NCBI RefSeq assembly: GCF_964275005.1
Contig: NC_092705.1
Location: 15,961,385 to 16,025,384 of the forward strand
Origin: Diadema setosum
Taxonomy: Eukaryota; Echinodermata; Echinoidea; Diadematoida; Diadematidae
Reading direction: 5' to 3'
Length of the DNA stretch: 64,000 nt
Part shown: piece after piece, positions 12,101 through 22,010 of the stretch
How positions within the stretch are numbered: the stretch's first letter is position 1
Layout of the letters: the number at the start of each line of letters is the position of its first letter
Notes under the pieces: generated by a model
What the model was told of the DNA's origin: nothing
What the model saw: the letters and a program-made list of their open reading frames with translations, nothing else
Database searches by the model: none
Made by a program: the position numbers and the translations under genes

Positions 12101-15100
12101 TGCGTGTTTTTAATTCCTCGAAATCAAATCATCAACTGCTGGAACATGTGGCAAACAAAAATATTCGTGTCTTTTTATTTTCGCGCTAGTTTCGGGTTGC
12201 GCGAAATGCATGAAAATTTTAACACCTCGAAAATTTCCACTTTTACAGTAGTTATGAAGTTCATCGCACAACATATGCAAACACATACCTCTTAACTCAG
12301 ATTAATCTCTAACATAAGAAGTTTTGCTGGAAGCATTCACGTACAGATTTTGGTGAACAAACCTCTTGTAGCAAAATTTTCTCCTAGACTCGGAGACTAG
12401 TGTGAGTGCAGGCATCATGATTCCAATGTCAACAAACCTTTTGCAGATTTATCGCGCAGTATGGATAGCTATCCGTTTGTTCACTTTAAAACAAAACAAG
12501 AAAAAACAACAACAAAGGGCAAATGGAATTCTGGGAGTTGGACTGTGGACTTACACTGAGTGTTGAGTCCCATGATGTGTGTGCGGTAAGCCAGCTGTAT
12601 CTGGCTTAGCTGTTGGTCCCACTGGGCTTTCTCCCCGACAAGTCGTCTCACGTGGCTGCAACAAAGATTAGTAGCACTTTATACTGTTATATACTTAACT
12701 TGCTAAGAGACTGAGTGGGTCTCCTGCTTACCTGAGCATTGCAAGTTCACCTTTTCATGCAGACTATTACCTCAGAAGAAGACAACAAACTATGGCTGGC
12801 CTCCAGGGGGTAATGGTGTTCATTTGTATTTTCTGTTACTATGGTGAAAATACCCAAGATGTCTGTAGAAAATTCCACCACACCCTTGCAAAAAGAAAAA
12901 AAAAATCAAAATGTGAAAACTGGTCCCAAATTTGGCCCCGGCCCACAGGGGGCCATTCCTGGATCTGGCAAATAAACTTAACACATGCGAAGTATGCTCA
13001 CTAATCTATTCATTGAGAGCATTTCTGTTTTTTAGATCTGAAGAAAATTGTCTAAAGATTTTTCAATTTGGGGCTCTAGCGCCCATTTACACAACTGTAT
13101 TGCCCTAACAATAATACTTGCCAAGTTGATGAAAATTGTTCCCAATTTGGCACCCCCAGATCTACCATGAACAGTTTTCAAACTACAGTCATCAGAGTAC
13201 TTACTCATTGCAGGTACCTATCTCAATCATTTCTGGTTCTAGAGAAGATCTTTAAAGATTCCTCAATTTTGGGGCTTTGAGGCCCTTGGCCCTTGCTGCC
13301 CATTTGAACAAATTGAAATCACATCATCCTAGGGATGCTATTGCCAAATTTGGTGAAAATCCATCATGGGGTTTTCAAGAAGATGAAAATGTTGAACGGT
13401 TACACACAATGTATGAAACACAACATACATTAGATGGCGCATGTTGGACGACCGACTATGAATGATCACAATACCTCACTTCAGCCTTGAGCTAAGGAGA
13501 GCTAAAAATACACCAAGTCAGCATTCGTCATGAGAAATGTTGTTATACTTCCACTATGATCACTGCAACTTTTAACAATGGCAATTAGAATAATCAACAA
13601 TTAAAGTAACAGCAATGACCAAAACAACAATGATAATAATTAGATAGGTACATTTAATTAATTTGATTAATGTTTACTAACATTGACAAACAAGTACCAG
13701 TCAACAGTATACATCTAATGTTCATATGGTTCATGTAGAAAAGAATATGGTGGTACATTCCTGAAGTGACAATACTACTGCTAACTATACCTATCACTGA
13801 AGATAGATAAGTCTTTGTTGTTAATATCAGAATCAATGATGTTACAATTGATTACATTAGTTACACTCAGACATTTAGGATAGCTATCTCTGAGGATAAG
13901 CTGGTAATAAAGCACTGCATAGACACACTCATTGATAGCTAACTTGAAGTTAACTCGAAGACAGCTATCCACAAGATATCTAAGGGTTAGCGCTCTATCA
14001 ACAATCCGGGAGGGGGGGTCCCCACTCGTAGTAATGCATCGTATGGACAGAACTTTTTGATAGGAACTTGTAGATAAGTGTAGTTACGGGGGGCAATGAG
14101 CCCATCCTCAAGGATAGCTATCTTCGAGGATAAGCTCCATCGTGTGAATGCGTGTGGCAGTTAGGGGGCCAGAGCTTATCCTCACAGAAAGCTATTCTTG
14201 AGGTTAAGGATCACCGTGTGAAAGTAACTACACTTGTCAAAGAAGGACTTACAAGTGTGTGGACTGCACCATGCTGTAGAATGTGCCTGCGTTCTTCTTG
14301 TCACATTCTCCTCTCTCCAACCAAATGACCAGCTGGTTGGCAGCTTCAGGAAATACCTCCGCATCTACAGAGAAATGCAAGCACTTGGTCGTTAATATTT
14401 CCTCGCAGACCTCCTGAAAATTTGTCCTGATTCGGGACAGAAACATGTTTGTAACACCATTCCAAATTATACATTTAGGCCCGAATTCACAAAGGTGGTA
14501 CAATTGAAACCATGGTTTAAACCATGGACAATTTGTATGGAGCGCCAAGTGTCACATGGCCTATTTCGTTACAAAATCAGTAATTTCGTCGACGAAATGA
14601 CAACATTTTGTCGACGAAATCAGTAATTTCATGCGACAAAATGACTGATTTCGTAACGAAATAGGCCATGTGACACTTGGCGCTCCATACAAATTGTCCA
14701 TGGTTTAAAACATGGTTTCAATTGTACCATCTTAGTGAATTCGGGCCTAAAGGTCAGTAATCAAAGGTCATACCCACATCATTTGGTTTGTTTAATTGTC
14801 ATCATAAACAAATAATACCAGAAAGATACACATTTTAGCATCATCACACATGACATTCTGTTAATTGCACCTCACTAAAAAGTGATACTATGGTATGAGG
14901 CAAAGAATGTCCCGAGAGTTAAATCAGCATATTTAAACTTAAAATTTGCCTCTAGGATGTTTCTAATAATTCTGATAGATATATACAGATTCAAAAACTG
15001 ATACTGTACGAAAACACAGGGTCTATGACTTGAAATTTCATCTCAACAAAAGCAATGATATATTACATTTAAATCACACTGTATGCAAATCAAAAGTTGT

Positions 15101-18100
15101 GATGAAATTCCCTACAGGACAGAAACTTCAAATATCACAAGATTCTTTCATATTTCCATCCCATCTGTTTAACCGTTGCGCACACTTCTTATCAGTCTAA
15201 CTGGAAATGAGTTTGTGTATCTAGATACATCTTATCAGAAGTCAAAATCCTACTAGATGCATACGGTCACAAACAAAACTATGCACTATTATCACGATTA
15301 GTAATCATCTATCGCTCCCCGAGATATCTTAAACCTCAATATTGTGTGGTACGCGCTGGCCTACATTACAAGATATAAGATAAATTTTATTATTCAGCAT
15401 TAGAATGAAGCAGACATTAATAGACATTGCTCACTTTATGTTTACTTTCCTTGCGCTGGGCAATGCTGATGTTCTGAAATTCATAACCTGGTCTAATCTT
15501 GGACAAATGTATTCTCTTGTTATAAATTCAGAACTTACTTTTGAGTTTGGCAATGAGCGCAAGACCGTCTATCCGTGAGTAGCCGGGAACTACTCTTTGT
15601 TCCCTCGGGCTGTAATTGTCCTGCTCACTCTCTCTCTCTCGACGCTCCTGGACCTTGCGTCTTTGCTCACGCTCGTATTCTTGCACGTCATGGCGAGTGT
15701 GCGCATACTCTACTCGCAGTCGTCCATTGTTTTCTGGATTGAGGCTTGCCCCGATGCGTACAGTGTAGCCTGAGTAATCAGTATAAATCACACACTCGTA
15801 AAAGAGACAGCACTCATATACTCAATTCTGCATGTCCATGTTGTGAAGTGATTTATGGTGGACAAACCTGATCAAGCATTTTCATACTGGACAGAAGAGA
15901 TAGACCAGACAAAGATACAACACTGACACTGGTAACATGAATGTCCATTTATCATCTAGCATGACATCATAGTCATGTGTACTCCATCAGTACTATCATG
16001 ATGCATTACAGTTGCAACAAGGAAATACAGTGCACTCCCGTCATAACGAACACAGTTATAACGAAATCCCGGTTACAACGAAGTAAAAGTTCAGGCTGCA
16101 ACATTATCCACTCTATGTATTTTTATTGGTTATTTGTTTGATTAAAACAAATTTTCGATATTTTATAACGTAAGAAAACTGCCAGTCTCGAGGACTTCAT
16201 TATAATGGGAGTCCACTGTAGTCCATGAACAAACACGAAGGTAATTTCACAATCATAACTTGCTTAGGAGGTTTTTAAACATGAATCAAAGGCTTTGACA
16301 CCATCCGTTCACACTAGCACAGGCCTGTAGCAGCAACACGAACCGCTTCCCTGCTCATGTTGGTGAGAATATTTACCTGTTACTAGCATTGCTGCCTGGA
16401 CTGACAGTTCATTGGCAAATCTAATGAAGCAGACATTTTGTTTTCCGAGACGAATGTTGACGATCTCTCCGGCCAACCTGGCGAAGAGATCCTGTAGCAT
16501 CTCTTCCTTCATGGCATCAGGAAATCCCTCAACAAATATAGTCTTGCATCCTGGTGGTCGCTCACCAGGAGGGGGTGGAGCAGGATCTGCAGATTGAAAG
16601 AAAGTACAAGGGCTGTGATGCGATCCCTAATTATCATACTGCAATTCTGCAAATGCAATCATCTCGAATAATAAATACAAAAATTGAATGAAAGCAGTCA
16701 TCGATATGAATGCATAAATTTCAAAAGGAAAACTTGGAGCAAAAAGTGTGGCATAACTGAATACCACACGGCATCAAACTGCAATTGAAATATTCTTGAA
16801 ATCCTGTTCACTAGTCATGACGAAGCAGTAACAGCCCTTGCTCAATCAGTGTGAAGTTCCTTATTTAATTCACTCCTATTTCATTCATTCAATTTGTTAA
16901 TCTAATGTTGAAAGAAAAACAAACAAATGAACATTATTTTCATCATTGTGGCCATCAGCAAACTGTGCAGACTCAGACACAATCTTATTCTGAAGTCTTC
17001 GCCAGCACTGCAACAGAAAATTAAGAATAAGAGTGTATATTGCAGCAGTTTTCTTACATAGGTGTGAAAGGATGTTCAAATAGGCTTGGAAAAAAGTCTA
17101 GCTGGATACCAAATAAACCAGAGCAATTTTTGTTCTGTGAACAGAGTAGCCCCTGAATAAAAACAAATTACAAATATTTTAATTAGCCTTGTATTCATCA
17201 CAATAAAAAGATAAAAATGCAAACTAGAACCAAGCTATCTGAACCTGATAAAGATGCAGTCATCATACATACAAGTAAATGTCTCATAATGTGTAGTCCA
17301 ACTTACTGACACTAGTTTGAAAGACAGTGAAGCCCTTGAAATGAAATACAGCTCTCCTGGATGCCTCCAGCATGTCTGCACTCTTGGTAGTGCCCACAAG
17401 TGGACTAATGGCACCTGCAGGAACAGAACCCTGACCTTCGAACTCGTAGTCTGTTCCCTGGACCAGGCCGGGGTACAGGTGTGCGGCTCCATACCCATGG
17501 CTCATGGCCTCGCCAGTCAAGAGATCCGTGGGTAGAGTGGTGCCCCCTTGGCCCAACTCGTGCATCATCCCTGGGACCAACTCGCTCGAGTCATCAAGGA
17601 AACTAGACCCACTCCTCCTTCCTCTGCGAACGGGAACTTCTCCTCCTCTCCCTAAATATTGCCTTTCAGTTAGGAAGTGCCGGGATAAGGTTGGTGATAC
17701 ATCCCCTAGGAAACAAGATAAATATTTTGCATTTAAAATGTTTACTTTATTAAAGAATACCAGATAGCAATGTCCTCTCATGAACCAGAAAAGGGAATAT
17801 CATCACTAAATACTTGAGTGGGGGCCTCTAGTCCAAGGGAGGTTAGAGGTCAATGCTCCTTAACAATATTGGGGATTTACTTTTCATTAAGAGCCAAAAA
17901 TGTGTGAGGGGGGAGGGGGCTGCAGCCCCCAATTAGATAGATACCTTTACCTTTTTGCGGGGAAGAAATACGATAGAAACCAGATATATCTGAGCAGAAA
18001 ATAGATAAAAAGCAATGATACGAGGGAACTTGCCCTTGGAAAAATTCTGCTTTTAGATACAGGATGGTTTCAACTTACCAACATCATGAACTTGTTCTAT

Positions 18101-18180
18101 GACCATTGGTCCATTTCTTGTTGAAAATTGCAGTGGCATGTCATTGGCACTTGGATCGGGGCATCTGTCCTCTTCATCAA
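8..18180 (-). CDS. ENOX (ENOX1/ENOX2-like): ENOX-family ecto-NOX disulfide-thiol exchanger gene, 11 exons, 5' and 3' incomplete
   Basis: The minus-strand exons, in transcript order, are 18180-18079, 17705-17307, 16586-16377, 15769-15539, 14364-14253, 12655-12555, 8340-8234, 3812-3686, 2856-2579, 944-873 and 104-8. All have AG/GT borders and every junction keeps phase, giving about 612 codons. In order the protein has a disordered N-terminus, an RRM (ERPPGCKTIFVEGFP, then KQNVCFIRF), an Arg/Glu-rich helix, a conserved block (FYSMVQS...HVRRLVGEK), a block with AQRKNIEGWK, an acidic/basic SDDDN-KRIKIE patch, and a coiled coil. Order and motifs match vertebrate ENOX1/ENOX2, which are reported as cell-surface hydroquinone/NADH oxidases with protein disulfide-thiol interchange activity. 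No signal peptide is seen, as is usual in this family. The last 100 or so residues, with the nucleotide-binding part, lie left of position 8. The first coding exon is uncertain. Confidence 0.9.
873..944 (-). CDS. ENOX: ENOX-like exon j, coiled coil
   Basis: This 24-codon exon is bounded by TTCCTGCAG and GTAAGTTT, phase 0 at both ends. It encodes QLQETKNKLKKEESLRKEAE and then EKVK, a continuous heptad-like coil. Confidence 0.85.
1219..1962. repeat. dispersed element with ~157-bp internal tandem repeats
   Basis: Ends are TGTCCCCGCCGG and CGGCGGGGACA, inverted to each other; the right end also folds on itself (GTCCCC...GGGGAC). Inside, units starting AGTAGCATTTTGTAGC recur at 1232, 1390, 1547 and 1703, with a decayed fifth near 1850. 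Each unit carries AGGTCAAAGGTCA. A CA-rich run precedes the right end. It lies in an ENOX-like intron. Confidence 0.8.
2579..2856 (-). CDS. ENOX: ENOX-like exon i, coiled coil with Gly/Ser/Pro insert
   Basis: The exon encodes ELQLQVQALMHQNNVLRSQL, then a Gly/Ser/Thr/Pro linker and ETETQIKALQHSLLAMQQ. It corresponds to the vertebrate N-SLRWQL coiled-coil part. The donor is CAG|GTAAGG. The acceptor could be ATAG at 2857-2858 or, nine bases further in, AG before TGGAATCC (exon then ends at 2847). Both keep phase. Confidence 0.82.
3494..3662. repeat. inverted-repeat element (MITE), GGGCACCATTT termini
   Basis: Arms of about 38 bases run from GGGCACCATTTAATGAAAG to CTTTCATGAGATGGTGCCC and include GTTGTCAGCCCTGACAAGTT. 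There is no coding sequence. It ends 24 bases from ENOX-like exon h. Confidence 0.85.
3686..3812 (-). CDS. ENOX: ENOX-like exon h, Gln run and acidic/basic patch
   Basis: The exon is bounded by TTTTGTGCAG and GTCAGT. It begins SLHQQQQDEMGLGEKGEAEM, then DLSDDDNGTGEAKRIKIEQN. The SDDDN...KRIKIE stretch corresponds to the vertebrate SDDENCDSPTKKMRVDE region and may act as a nuclear-type basic patch. An inverted-repeat element ends 24 bases past the donor. Confidence 0.85.
3901..3919. repeat. poly(C) tract
   Basis: A run of C near 3901-3918 in the ENOX-like intron, with a run of A just before it. Simple sequence. Confidence 0.8.
5311..5733. repeat. imperfect tandem duplication, ~209-bp unit
   Basis: The stretch starting TAATTACTTGCTATCGT (5311) is repeated from 5520 (TAATTACTTGCCATCGT). 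Matching blocks follow, such as GCAAACCAGACT, TCATTTGG(C/A)AGTTGCA and AGGACAGCT. Two copies, clearly diverged. Confidence 0.75.
7179..7485. repeat. MITE family A copy 1, long inverted arms
   Basis: Termini are GGCCCGAATTCACGAAGG and CCTTCGTGAATTCGGGCC. Arms reach about 100 bases and include a self-palindromic CCATGGTTTAAACCATGG and GGAGCGCCAAGTGTCG. The centre is a run of TTTCGT/ACGAAA units. ATA flanks both ends, a possible target duplication. Confidence 0.9.
8143..8218. repeat. purine-only GA-rich tract
   Basis: An almost pure AGAAGGAGGA-type run ends in nine or ten G. On the transcribed strand of the ENOX-like gene it is a polypyrimidine tract starting about 15 bases after an exon donor. 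Triplex- or slippage-prone simple sequence. Confidence 0.8.
8234..8340 (-). CDS. ENOX: ENOX-like exon g, AQRKNIEGW block
   Basis: The exon is bounded by GACCAG and GTAGGTG. It encodes SLIEQVLVSACKQRVWDHFS and then KAQRKNIEGWKQQTK, matching the ENOX segment with DHFSKAQRKNI. The intron just downstream of its donor is a pure GA-rich tract (see 8143-8218). Confidence 0.9.
9090..10383. repeat. dispersed element rich in TGACCTTTGACC, hairpin end
   Basis: It begins near GCGACTGATGCCTCCGCCAT and ends with a hairpin, TGCCTCCGGCACCAC...GTGGCGGAGGCA. Between lie decayed units of about 148 bases (clear at 9878, 10026 and 10173), each with TTTGACCTTGACCTTTGACC-like cores, CATCATACATCATCC and GAGTTATCGCGTAAACG. 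Its layout parallels the element at 1219-1962. Confidence 0.8.
11432..11556. repeat. MITE, GGGACCTGTTTCATAAAGC termini
   Basis: The left arm GGGACCTGTTTCATAAAGC with TTTGTAAAGTTAC is mirrored by GTAACTTTACAAACAGC and TTTATAAAACTGGGCCC. Same general terminal type as 59846-60003. Confidence 0.8.
12038..12250. repeat. TGTAAAAGTGGA inverted-repeat family, copy 1
   Basis: Starts TGTAAAAGTGGATATTTTCG and ends AAATTTCCACTTTTACAGTA. Internal blocks include AATTTTTCACGCTCGGC and GCGAAATGCATGAAAAT. Related copies are at 21369, 23621 and 26865. Confidence 0.85.
12555..12655 (-). CDS. ENOX: ENOX-like exon f, HVRRL block
   Basis: The exon is bounded by TTGCAG and GTAAGTCC. It encodes HVRRLVGEKAQWDQQLSQIQ and then LAYRTHIMGLNTQ. 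It continues the FYSMVQS block, as in vertebrate ENOX, and ends with one spare base (T) that matches the two-base start of exon g. Confidence 0.9.
12880..13515. repeat. relic of a dispersed repeat (TTTGGTGAAAATCCATCA type)
   Basis: Three loosely repeated blocks carry AAATTTGG(C/T), GGGGC(T)CT..GCCC, TTCAAGAAGATGAAAATGT and a closing GGACGACCGAC and GAGCTAAGGAGAGCTAAA. I recognise this pattern from multicopy invertebrate repeats. No intact frame. Confidence 0.5.
14253..14364 (-). CDS. ENOX: ENOX-like exon e, WLERGE / FYSMVQS block
   Basis: The exon is bounded by CTCTGTAG and GTAAGTCC. It encodes AEVFPEAANQLVIWLERGEC and then NAGTFYSMVQSTH. The WLERGE and FYSMVQS motifs are ENOX signatures. 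It ends with two spare bases that join to exon f. Confidence 0.92.
14478..14747. repeat. MITE family A copy 2
   Basis: Same termini (GGCCCGAATTCACAAAGG and TAGTGAATTCGGGCC), CCATGGTTTAAACCATGG, GAGCGCCAAGTGTCACATGG and central TTTCGT/ACGAAA units as 7179-7485, about 40 bases shorter. The palindrome extends to TTTAGGCC/GGCCTAAA. Confidence 0.9.
15539..15769 (-). CDS. ENOX: ENOX-like exon d, end of RRM and charged helix
   Basis: The exon is bounded by ACTCAG and GTAAGTT. It encodes YTVRIGASLNPENNGRLRVE (last RRM strands), then YAHTRHDVQEYEREQRRKVQ and an Arg/Glu-rich run. It ends in LALIAKLK, which matches the ENOX segment that leads into the conserved WIERGE block. Confidence 0.9.
16026..16220. 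repeat. pogo/Tigger-like MITE
   Basis: Inverted ends TACAGTGCACTCCCGTCATA and TATAATGGGAGTCCACTGTA start and stop at TA, the mariner/pogo target. Inner TAACGAA repeats and a CTGCCAGTCTCGAGGACTT block are typical. A partial copy lies at 54950-55018. Confidence 0.75.
16377..16586 (-). CDS. ENOX: ENOX-like exon c, RNA-recognition-motif core
   Basis: The exon is bounded by TCTGCAG and GTAAAT. It starts with a proline run, then ERPPGCKTIFVEGFP (RNP2 strand), the helix EEMLQDLFARLAGEIVNIR and KQNVCFIRF (RNP1), and ends in the second helix (SVQAAMLVTG). The ERPPGCKT lead-in is nearly identical to vertebrate ENOX proteins and was the main basis for the family call. Confidence 0.92.
17307..17705 (-). 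CDS. ENOX: ENOX-like exon b, long N-terminal low-complexity exon
   Basis: This 399-base exon is bounded by TTTCCTAG and GTAAGTT and keeps phase with both neighbours. It encodes a Gly/Ser/Arg-rich start (GRGGEVPVRRGRRSGSS), an acidic Met/Leu-rich middle and a Tyr/Gly-rich part (AMSHGYGAAHLYPGLVQG). The vertebrate ENOX N-terminus is also low in complexity and lies before the RRM, but I see no clear residue match here. It is richer in G and C than the flanking introns, as expected for coding sequence. Confidence 0.75.
18079..18180 (-). CDS. ENOX: ENOX-like exon a (N-terminal, phase 1 in and out)
   Basis: The exon is bounded on the minus strand by TTGCAG and GTAAGT. It reads DEEDRCPDPSANDMPLQF and continues to IEQVHDVG. 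It carries two leftover bases at its start and one at its end, so an upstream exon ending in one spare base is required. There is no recognisable domain and it is probably disordered. Confidence 0.6.
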
Positions 18181-18413
18181 CTGCAATGTGTTTTTAAACA
18201 AAACAAATCAAAAGACATAAGCAACTAGGAGATTAGACACGCCTACACTTGTGATAGCACTAGTAAGATCGACAAATTAACAGCATGCACATCATTCAAA
18301 CATGATGCATACCAGGCAATGAATAATTTATTAGCTTCGGTGTGTCAAAGAATACTAGGCTGTACCAATCATGGCGCTGTACCAATCATGGGCTCGACTC
18401 GTTACTCTAATTG

Positions 18414-18493
18414 AACTATACACAGCCCTGTCGCTGTACACAACGCCTCGTGTTGATGTCTACAGGAACGCAAAGGGCCGGCTGTGTATAGTT
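18414..18493. repeat. short inverted-repeat element, AACTATACACAGC termini
   Basis: AACTATACACAGC and GCTGTGTATAGTT bound an 80-base unit with CCCTGTCGCTGTACA. Related CACAGCCCAGTCGCTGTA fragments occur at about 20049 and 20645, so a small family sits between ENOX and ERCC5. Confidence 0.65.
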
Positions 18494-18636
18494 TTAATTG
18501 GGAACAACTTTTGTTAGAATGTTATGTAGAGCCTTCTGCATGTAACTATCGTTATCATGATATTGGTCACCACTCCATTCACTGTCATTCATTTTGTCAC
18601 TGCCAGTGACTTCTGTGGTATATCCACCTCCATACT

Positions 18637-18798
18637 CAGGGGCGAATCCAGGAATTCTGTAAAGGGGGGGGGGGAACTAATATTTCTGGTGCCACTTCCG
18701 GGTTTCATTTAATTTTTTTTCTTTTTTCTTTTGTTTTTAACAATGATTAAAGGGGGTAGGGGGGCGTACGCCTCTTGCGCCCCCTCTGGATCTGCCAC
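18637..18798. repeat. hAT-like MITE fragment
   Basis: Starts CAGGGGCGAATCCAGGAATT and ends CTGGATCTGCCAC, close to the CAGGGGCGGATCCAGG ends of many hAT elements. It has a G run and GGTGCCACTTCCGGGTTT, both also found at 39955-40387. Confidence 0.7.
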
Positions 18799-19341
18799 CG
18801 ATACTTTGCAGTTAGTGTAGTGAAGACACATAATTATGCACTCACCACACGTGACACAGAATGTATACTAGGCTCTAACTGCGACCAGCCCCAACACGCA
18901 GTGTGTAACTGTGTACACGGAGCGTGTACACGGAGCGTCCCGGGGTTAACTAGGCTCTAGACCTAACATGTTCGGCATAAAGAGGGGGAGCGATCATGAT
19001 CGATACCACGACGATTTACATTTAGAACCTCTAGCCCATTTGCCATTTTATTTTTATCACTCTACATACCGAGGTTACTATAATTTCCTAATTGTTAATG
19101 GAAGTGGTCTAGTCTAATTCATTGTCAGTGATATCTTCCAGCATTAGTGCCAGTTGGCAGTATACCATTGAGTTACCAGACTCTCCCCATCCGACCCCCT
19201 CCCACACCCTCATTTGACCCGTATCTGGTCCTGGATCTGCCAGCATGCCCTTCTCTCGCACCTCGCTCGCTCTCTCAGCTCCAGACCACTCCTCTCTCCA
19301 TGCACGGTTTCATCTCTCTCCAATTCGAATCGAAGGGAAAC

Positions 19342-19378
19342 CTACAGCGGTCGGAAGAGCCGTGACTTCCGTGGCCAT
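19342..19378 (-). CDS. possible first coding exon of the ENOX-like gene (weak)
   Basis: An ATG in a good context reads MATEVTALPTAV on the minus strand. Ending it at TAG|GTTTCC keeps phase with exon a, but that donor is poor. The better donor four bases earlier (GTAGGT) breaks the frame. Another unseen exon may lie between. Confidence 0.2.
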
Positions 19379-20989
19379 ACTCGATTACATTCATTGTAGA
19401 GATGTTTCTGATTCAGCCCAAATAAATTTAGTTCGGCCTGCACCGGCTGATGAACAGACTCCAGCCTACGGTCGGTCTCCCAGATTTTTGTCGTCGCACG
19501 GTACAGCGGTAAGTTTACTAGGACAACAACACACCGCACCGGCTACGTATAATTACGTAATGCACGCACAATAATGTACATGTACGTCTATGTGGTCGAT
19601 GGTGGCCTTAATGCGAAAAGAGCAATCTCGAACGATGGCAATCCACGCACTGATGCACCGCTAACCCCGCGTTAATGCACGCTGCTGACAGACGACCCAG
19701 AAGGCAGGCCAGGGTATATGTCGCAACCAGACAGTAATGCGGTAAACACACCGGAGGTCACTGATGACAAGTGCCACTGCCAAGTGAGGGAGATTTTATC
19801 TGTATCTCTGAATTTGAATGTCTGATCTCACGGTAAGATCATCTGTTTCCAATATCACCATCAAAGTAGCAAGATCCAAGGAAGGGTATAAAACACGATA
19901 AAATTTGATGGCGTTATAAAGATTGGGAAGGAAGCGCTTGTGAACTCATTTGTCAAGGAATGTATGTGTGAACATGTGGGACTGTTGTCAAGTGGTGTTG
20001 AGTGTTATGTAAATTTAAACATAAACATTAAGTGAAGTGAGCACCCAAAACTATACACAGCCCAGTCGCTGTACATGGTACATCGTCGCTGTTTTCGCAT
20101 AGCGTAACAGTGTCTGGTCGGGCTACCAATCGGTCAAACTCACTGAACTGTGTTGTCCACCAGCTGGCACCTATAAATTGCTGTCGTATTGTAAATATTG
20201 TGTAATCGGAATGTCGGAATATTGCAGCCCTTTACTCATAACTGCCACTGGCAATCTGATTTTACACGTAAATTTTATAGATCTAACGTTAGATCTATTT
20301 CATATCTAACAGTTAAACAAAGACTGCACATTACCACAGTAGCACAATTAATTTACTCAGCAGTCTTCTCTACAACTTTGTGTAAATTAGTTGTAGACCG
20401 TCTATTAAACTAAACAGTTAACATGGCCTGGTTAACTTTCATGATTTGGATAATTCCACTCCTGTCTCCTAATACAGGCAAGTTCATGAGTTGTAACACT
20501 AACAGTTAGTCCCGACAATACACAGACCAACAGTGAAAATGATTTGACTACCAAAGGTACAAATGTTCTTGTAAGAAGATTGTATAAAATTTATATGGGT
20601 AAGGATATTCGAAGATGTGACATTAGCTGATTAGGGCCTAACAATACACAGCCCAGTCGCTGTATAAATAGCAACAGGGCTGTACCGGCACGGCCCACGT
20701 ACAACACAAAGAGAGCTCAGAGATCACTTTGTACGATCGCTATTGAGTTTTGATACTAGACATCTAGACATCATTTTTTGTCACCTCAAACTCATAAAAT
20801 GTAATCTTCATTAATGACACTACATATAATTCCATGCTATCGTACACATTTCACAACTTACCGAAAATCAAGATTTATGCAGCAAGTGGGAACGGTGCAT
20901 CTGATATTACAGTGATAATTGGCAGTTCACGCGATCTGAATGCACTTTTAAAGGTCACGCTGTCGACTGTGCTGCTACCAAAGAGCGCA

Positions 20990-21125
20990 CGCACACAGTA
21001 GATCACTGCACTTCCAGCCACGCACGCGCACACATAATTTGCTGATTGGTCAACGCGCCATTTTGAATTCTGCAACAGTGAACCCCGACGGTTGGGGATT
21101 GCGCTAGAAAGTGCCATTTTTTGTT
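20990..21125. promoter_or_regulatory. promoter-like region between ENOX and ERCC5
   Basis: This stretch is unusually rich in CG steps for the window. It has an inverted CCAAT box (ATTGG at 21045) followed by GCGCCATTTTG (about 21055-21064), which on the minus strand is the CAAAATGGCGC form of a YY1-type site often seen near transcription starts. It fits a start for the ENOX-like gene and might serve ERCC5 in the other direction. Inference only. Confidence 0.3.
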
Positions 21126-21368
21126 CAATGGACTTATCATGAGGGCTGTCTATGGACTTATGTACCTTCTGTAATAAGCATGCACTTTATGAGAGTAACG
21201 TACAAATGTCTATAAGTAATGTATAAATTGATATAAGTTTTGTAGTTGTGTTGTGGTTCCCCACTTTGATGGTGAGGCTCGGTCTGTCTGACGCTGTGCC
21301 GAAGCACAGCGTCTGGTCGGGCTGATTAGGGCCATCAGTGGTTCTACATGATGTTCTTTGTAAGTAGG

Positions 21369-21550
21369 TTAAAGTTTGTGTTTGCGTGAGTAATTTTTCA
21401 CGCTTGAGCTAGGCTGGGTGAAATGAATTTCAAAAAGCCATAATCTTTGATGGTGGAACATATGACATGCAAAAATATTTAGTATGTTTTTATTTTCACA
21501 CTGGTTTCTGCTCATGCAAAATGCACAAAAAAAATCCACTTTTACACTAA
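21369..21550. repeat. TGTAAAAGTGGA family, copy 2
   Basis: It contains GTAATTTTTCACGCTTGAGC, the ATGCAAAATGCAC block and ends TCCACTTTTACACTAA. The left end is eroded. Located just upstream of ERCC5. Confidence 0.7.
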
Positions 21551-21922
21551 ATTGGTAATTGAAGGCTTGCATGCAGTTCCTGATTTATTCTTTAGATTTA
21601 TGAACAGGTTTTTGGTACTAAGAATAAACGTGTCTAGGCCTAATTCTTAATCTTTCAATCTTAGCATGGAGGTAGTTCTTTGTACCTCCATGATCCTAGT
21701 AGATGTGAGACAAAAAAAAAAAAAAGATGAAATCAAATTAAATCAAATCAGACTAAGCTCTTACATGACTGATGAGTTAAGAACCTACCTTGTATTTCAT
21801 GAATTTACCCCTTTAATCAATTTTCAGGAACACACAGAGGAAAGGTGATGACATTTTAGTTACTTGAGAGCCAGAGACGAGAAGGGATGCTGAACTGAAG
21901 AAAATCTGATTGAGGTCTCAAC

Positions 21923-22010
21923 ATGGGAGTTCAAGGATTATGGAAGCTCCTCGAGTCAACGGGGAGGCCTATTAATTTGGAGTCATTGGAAGGCAAAGTC
22001 TTGGCAGTCG
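21923..22010 (+). CDS. ERCC5: ERCC5 exon 1, start of nuclease N domain
   Basis: It encodes [20 protein letters not shown] and continues to VLAV plus the first base of the D30 codon. The exon does not end in a GT donor: the next bases are ATATCCTTTTT, the U12 AT-AC donor consensus. Reading on in frame gives unrelated residues (LFVLTII). Confidence 0.95.

Noticed and set aside
20875..21117. 80-codon minus-strand frame starting MALSSAIPN
   Set aside because: Covers the promoter-like region, no usable donor in phase, composition unlike a protein.
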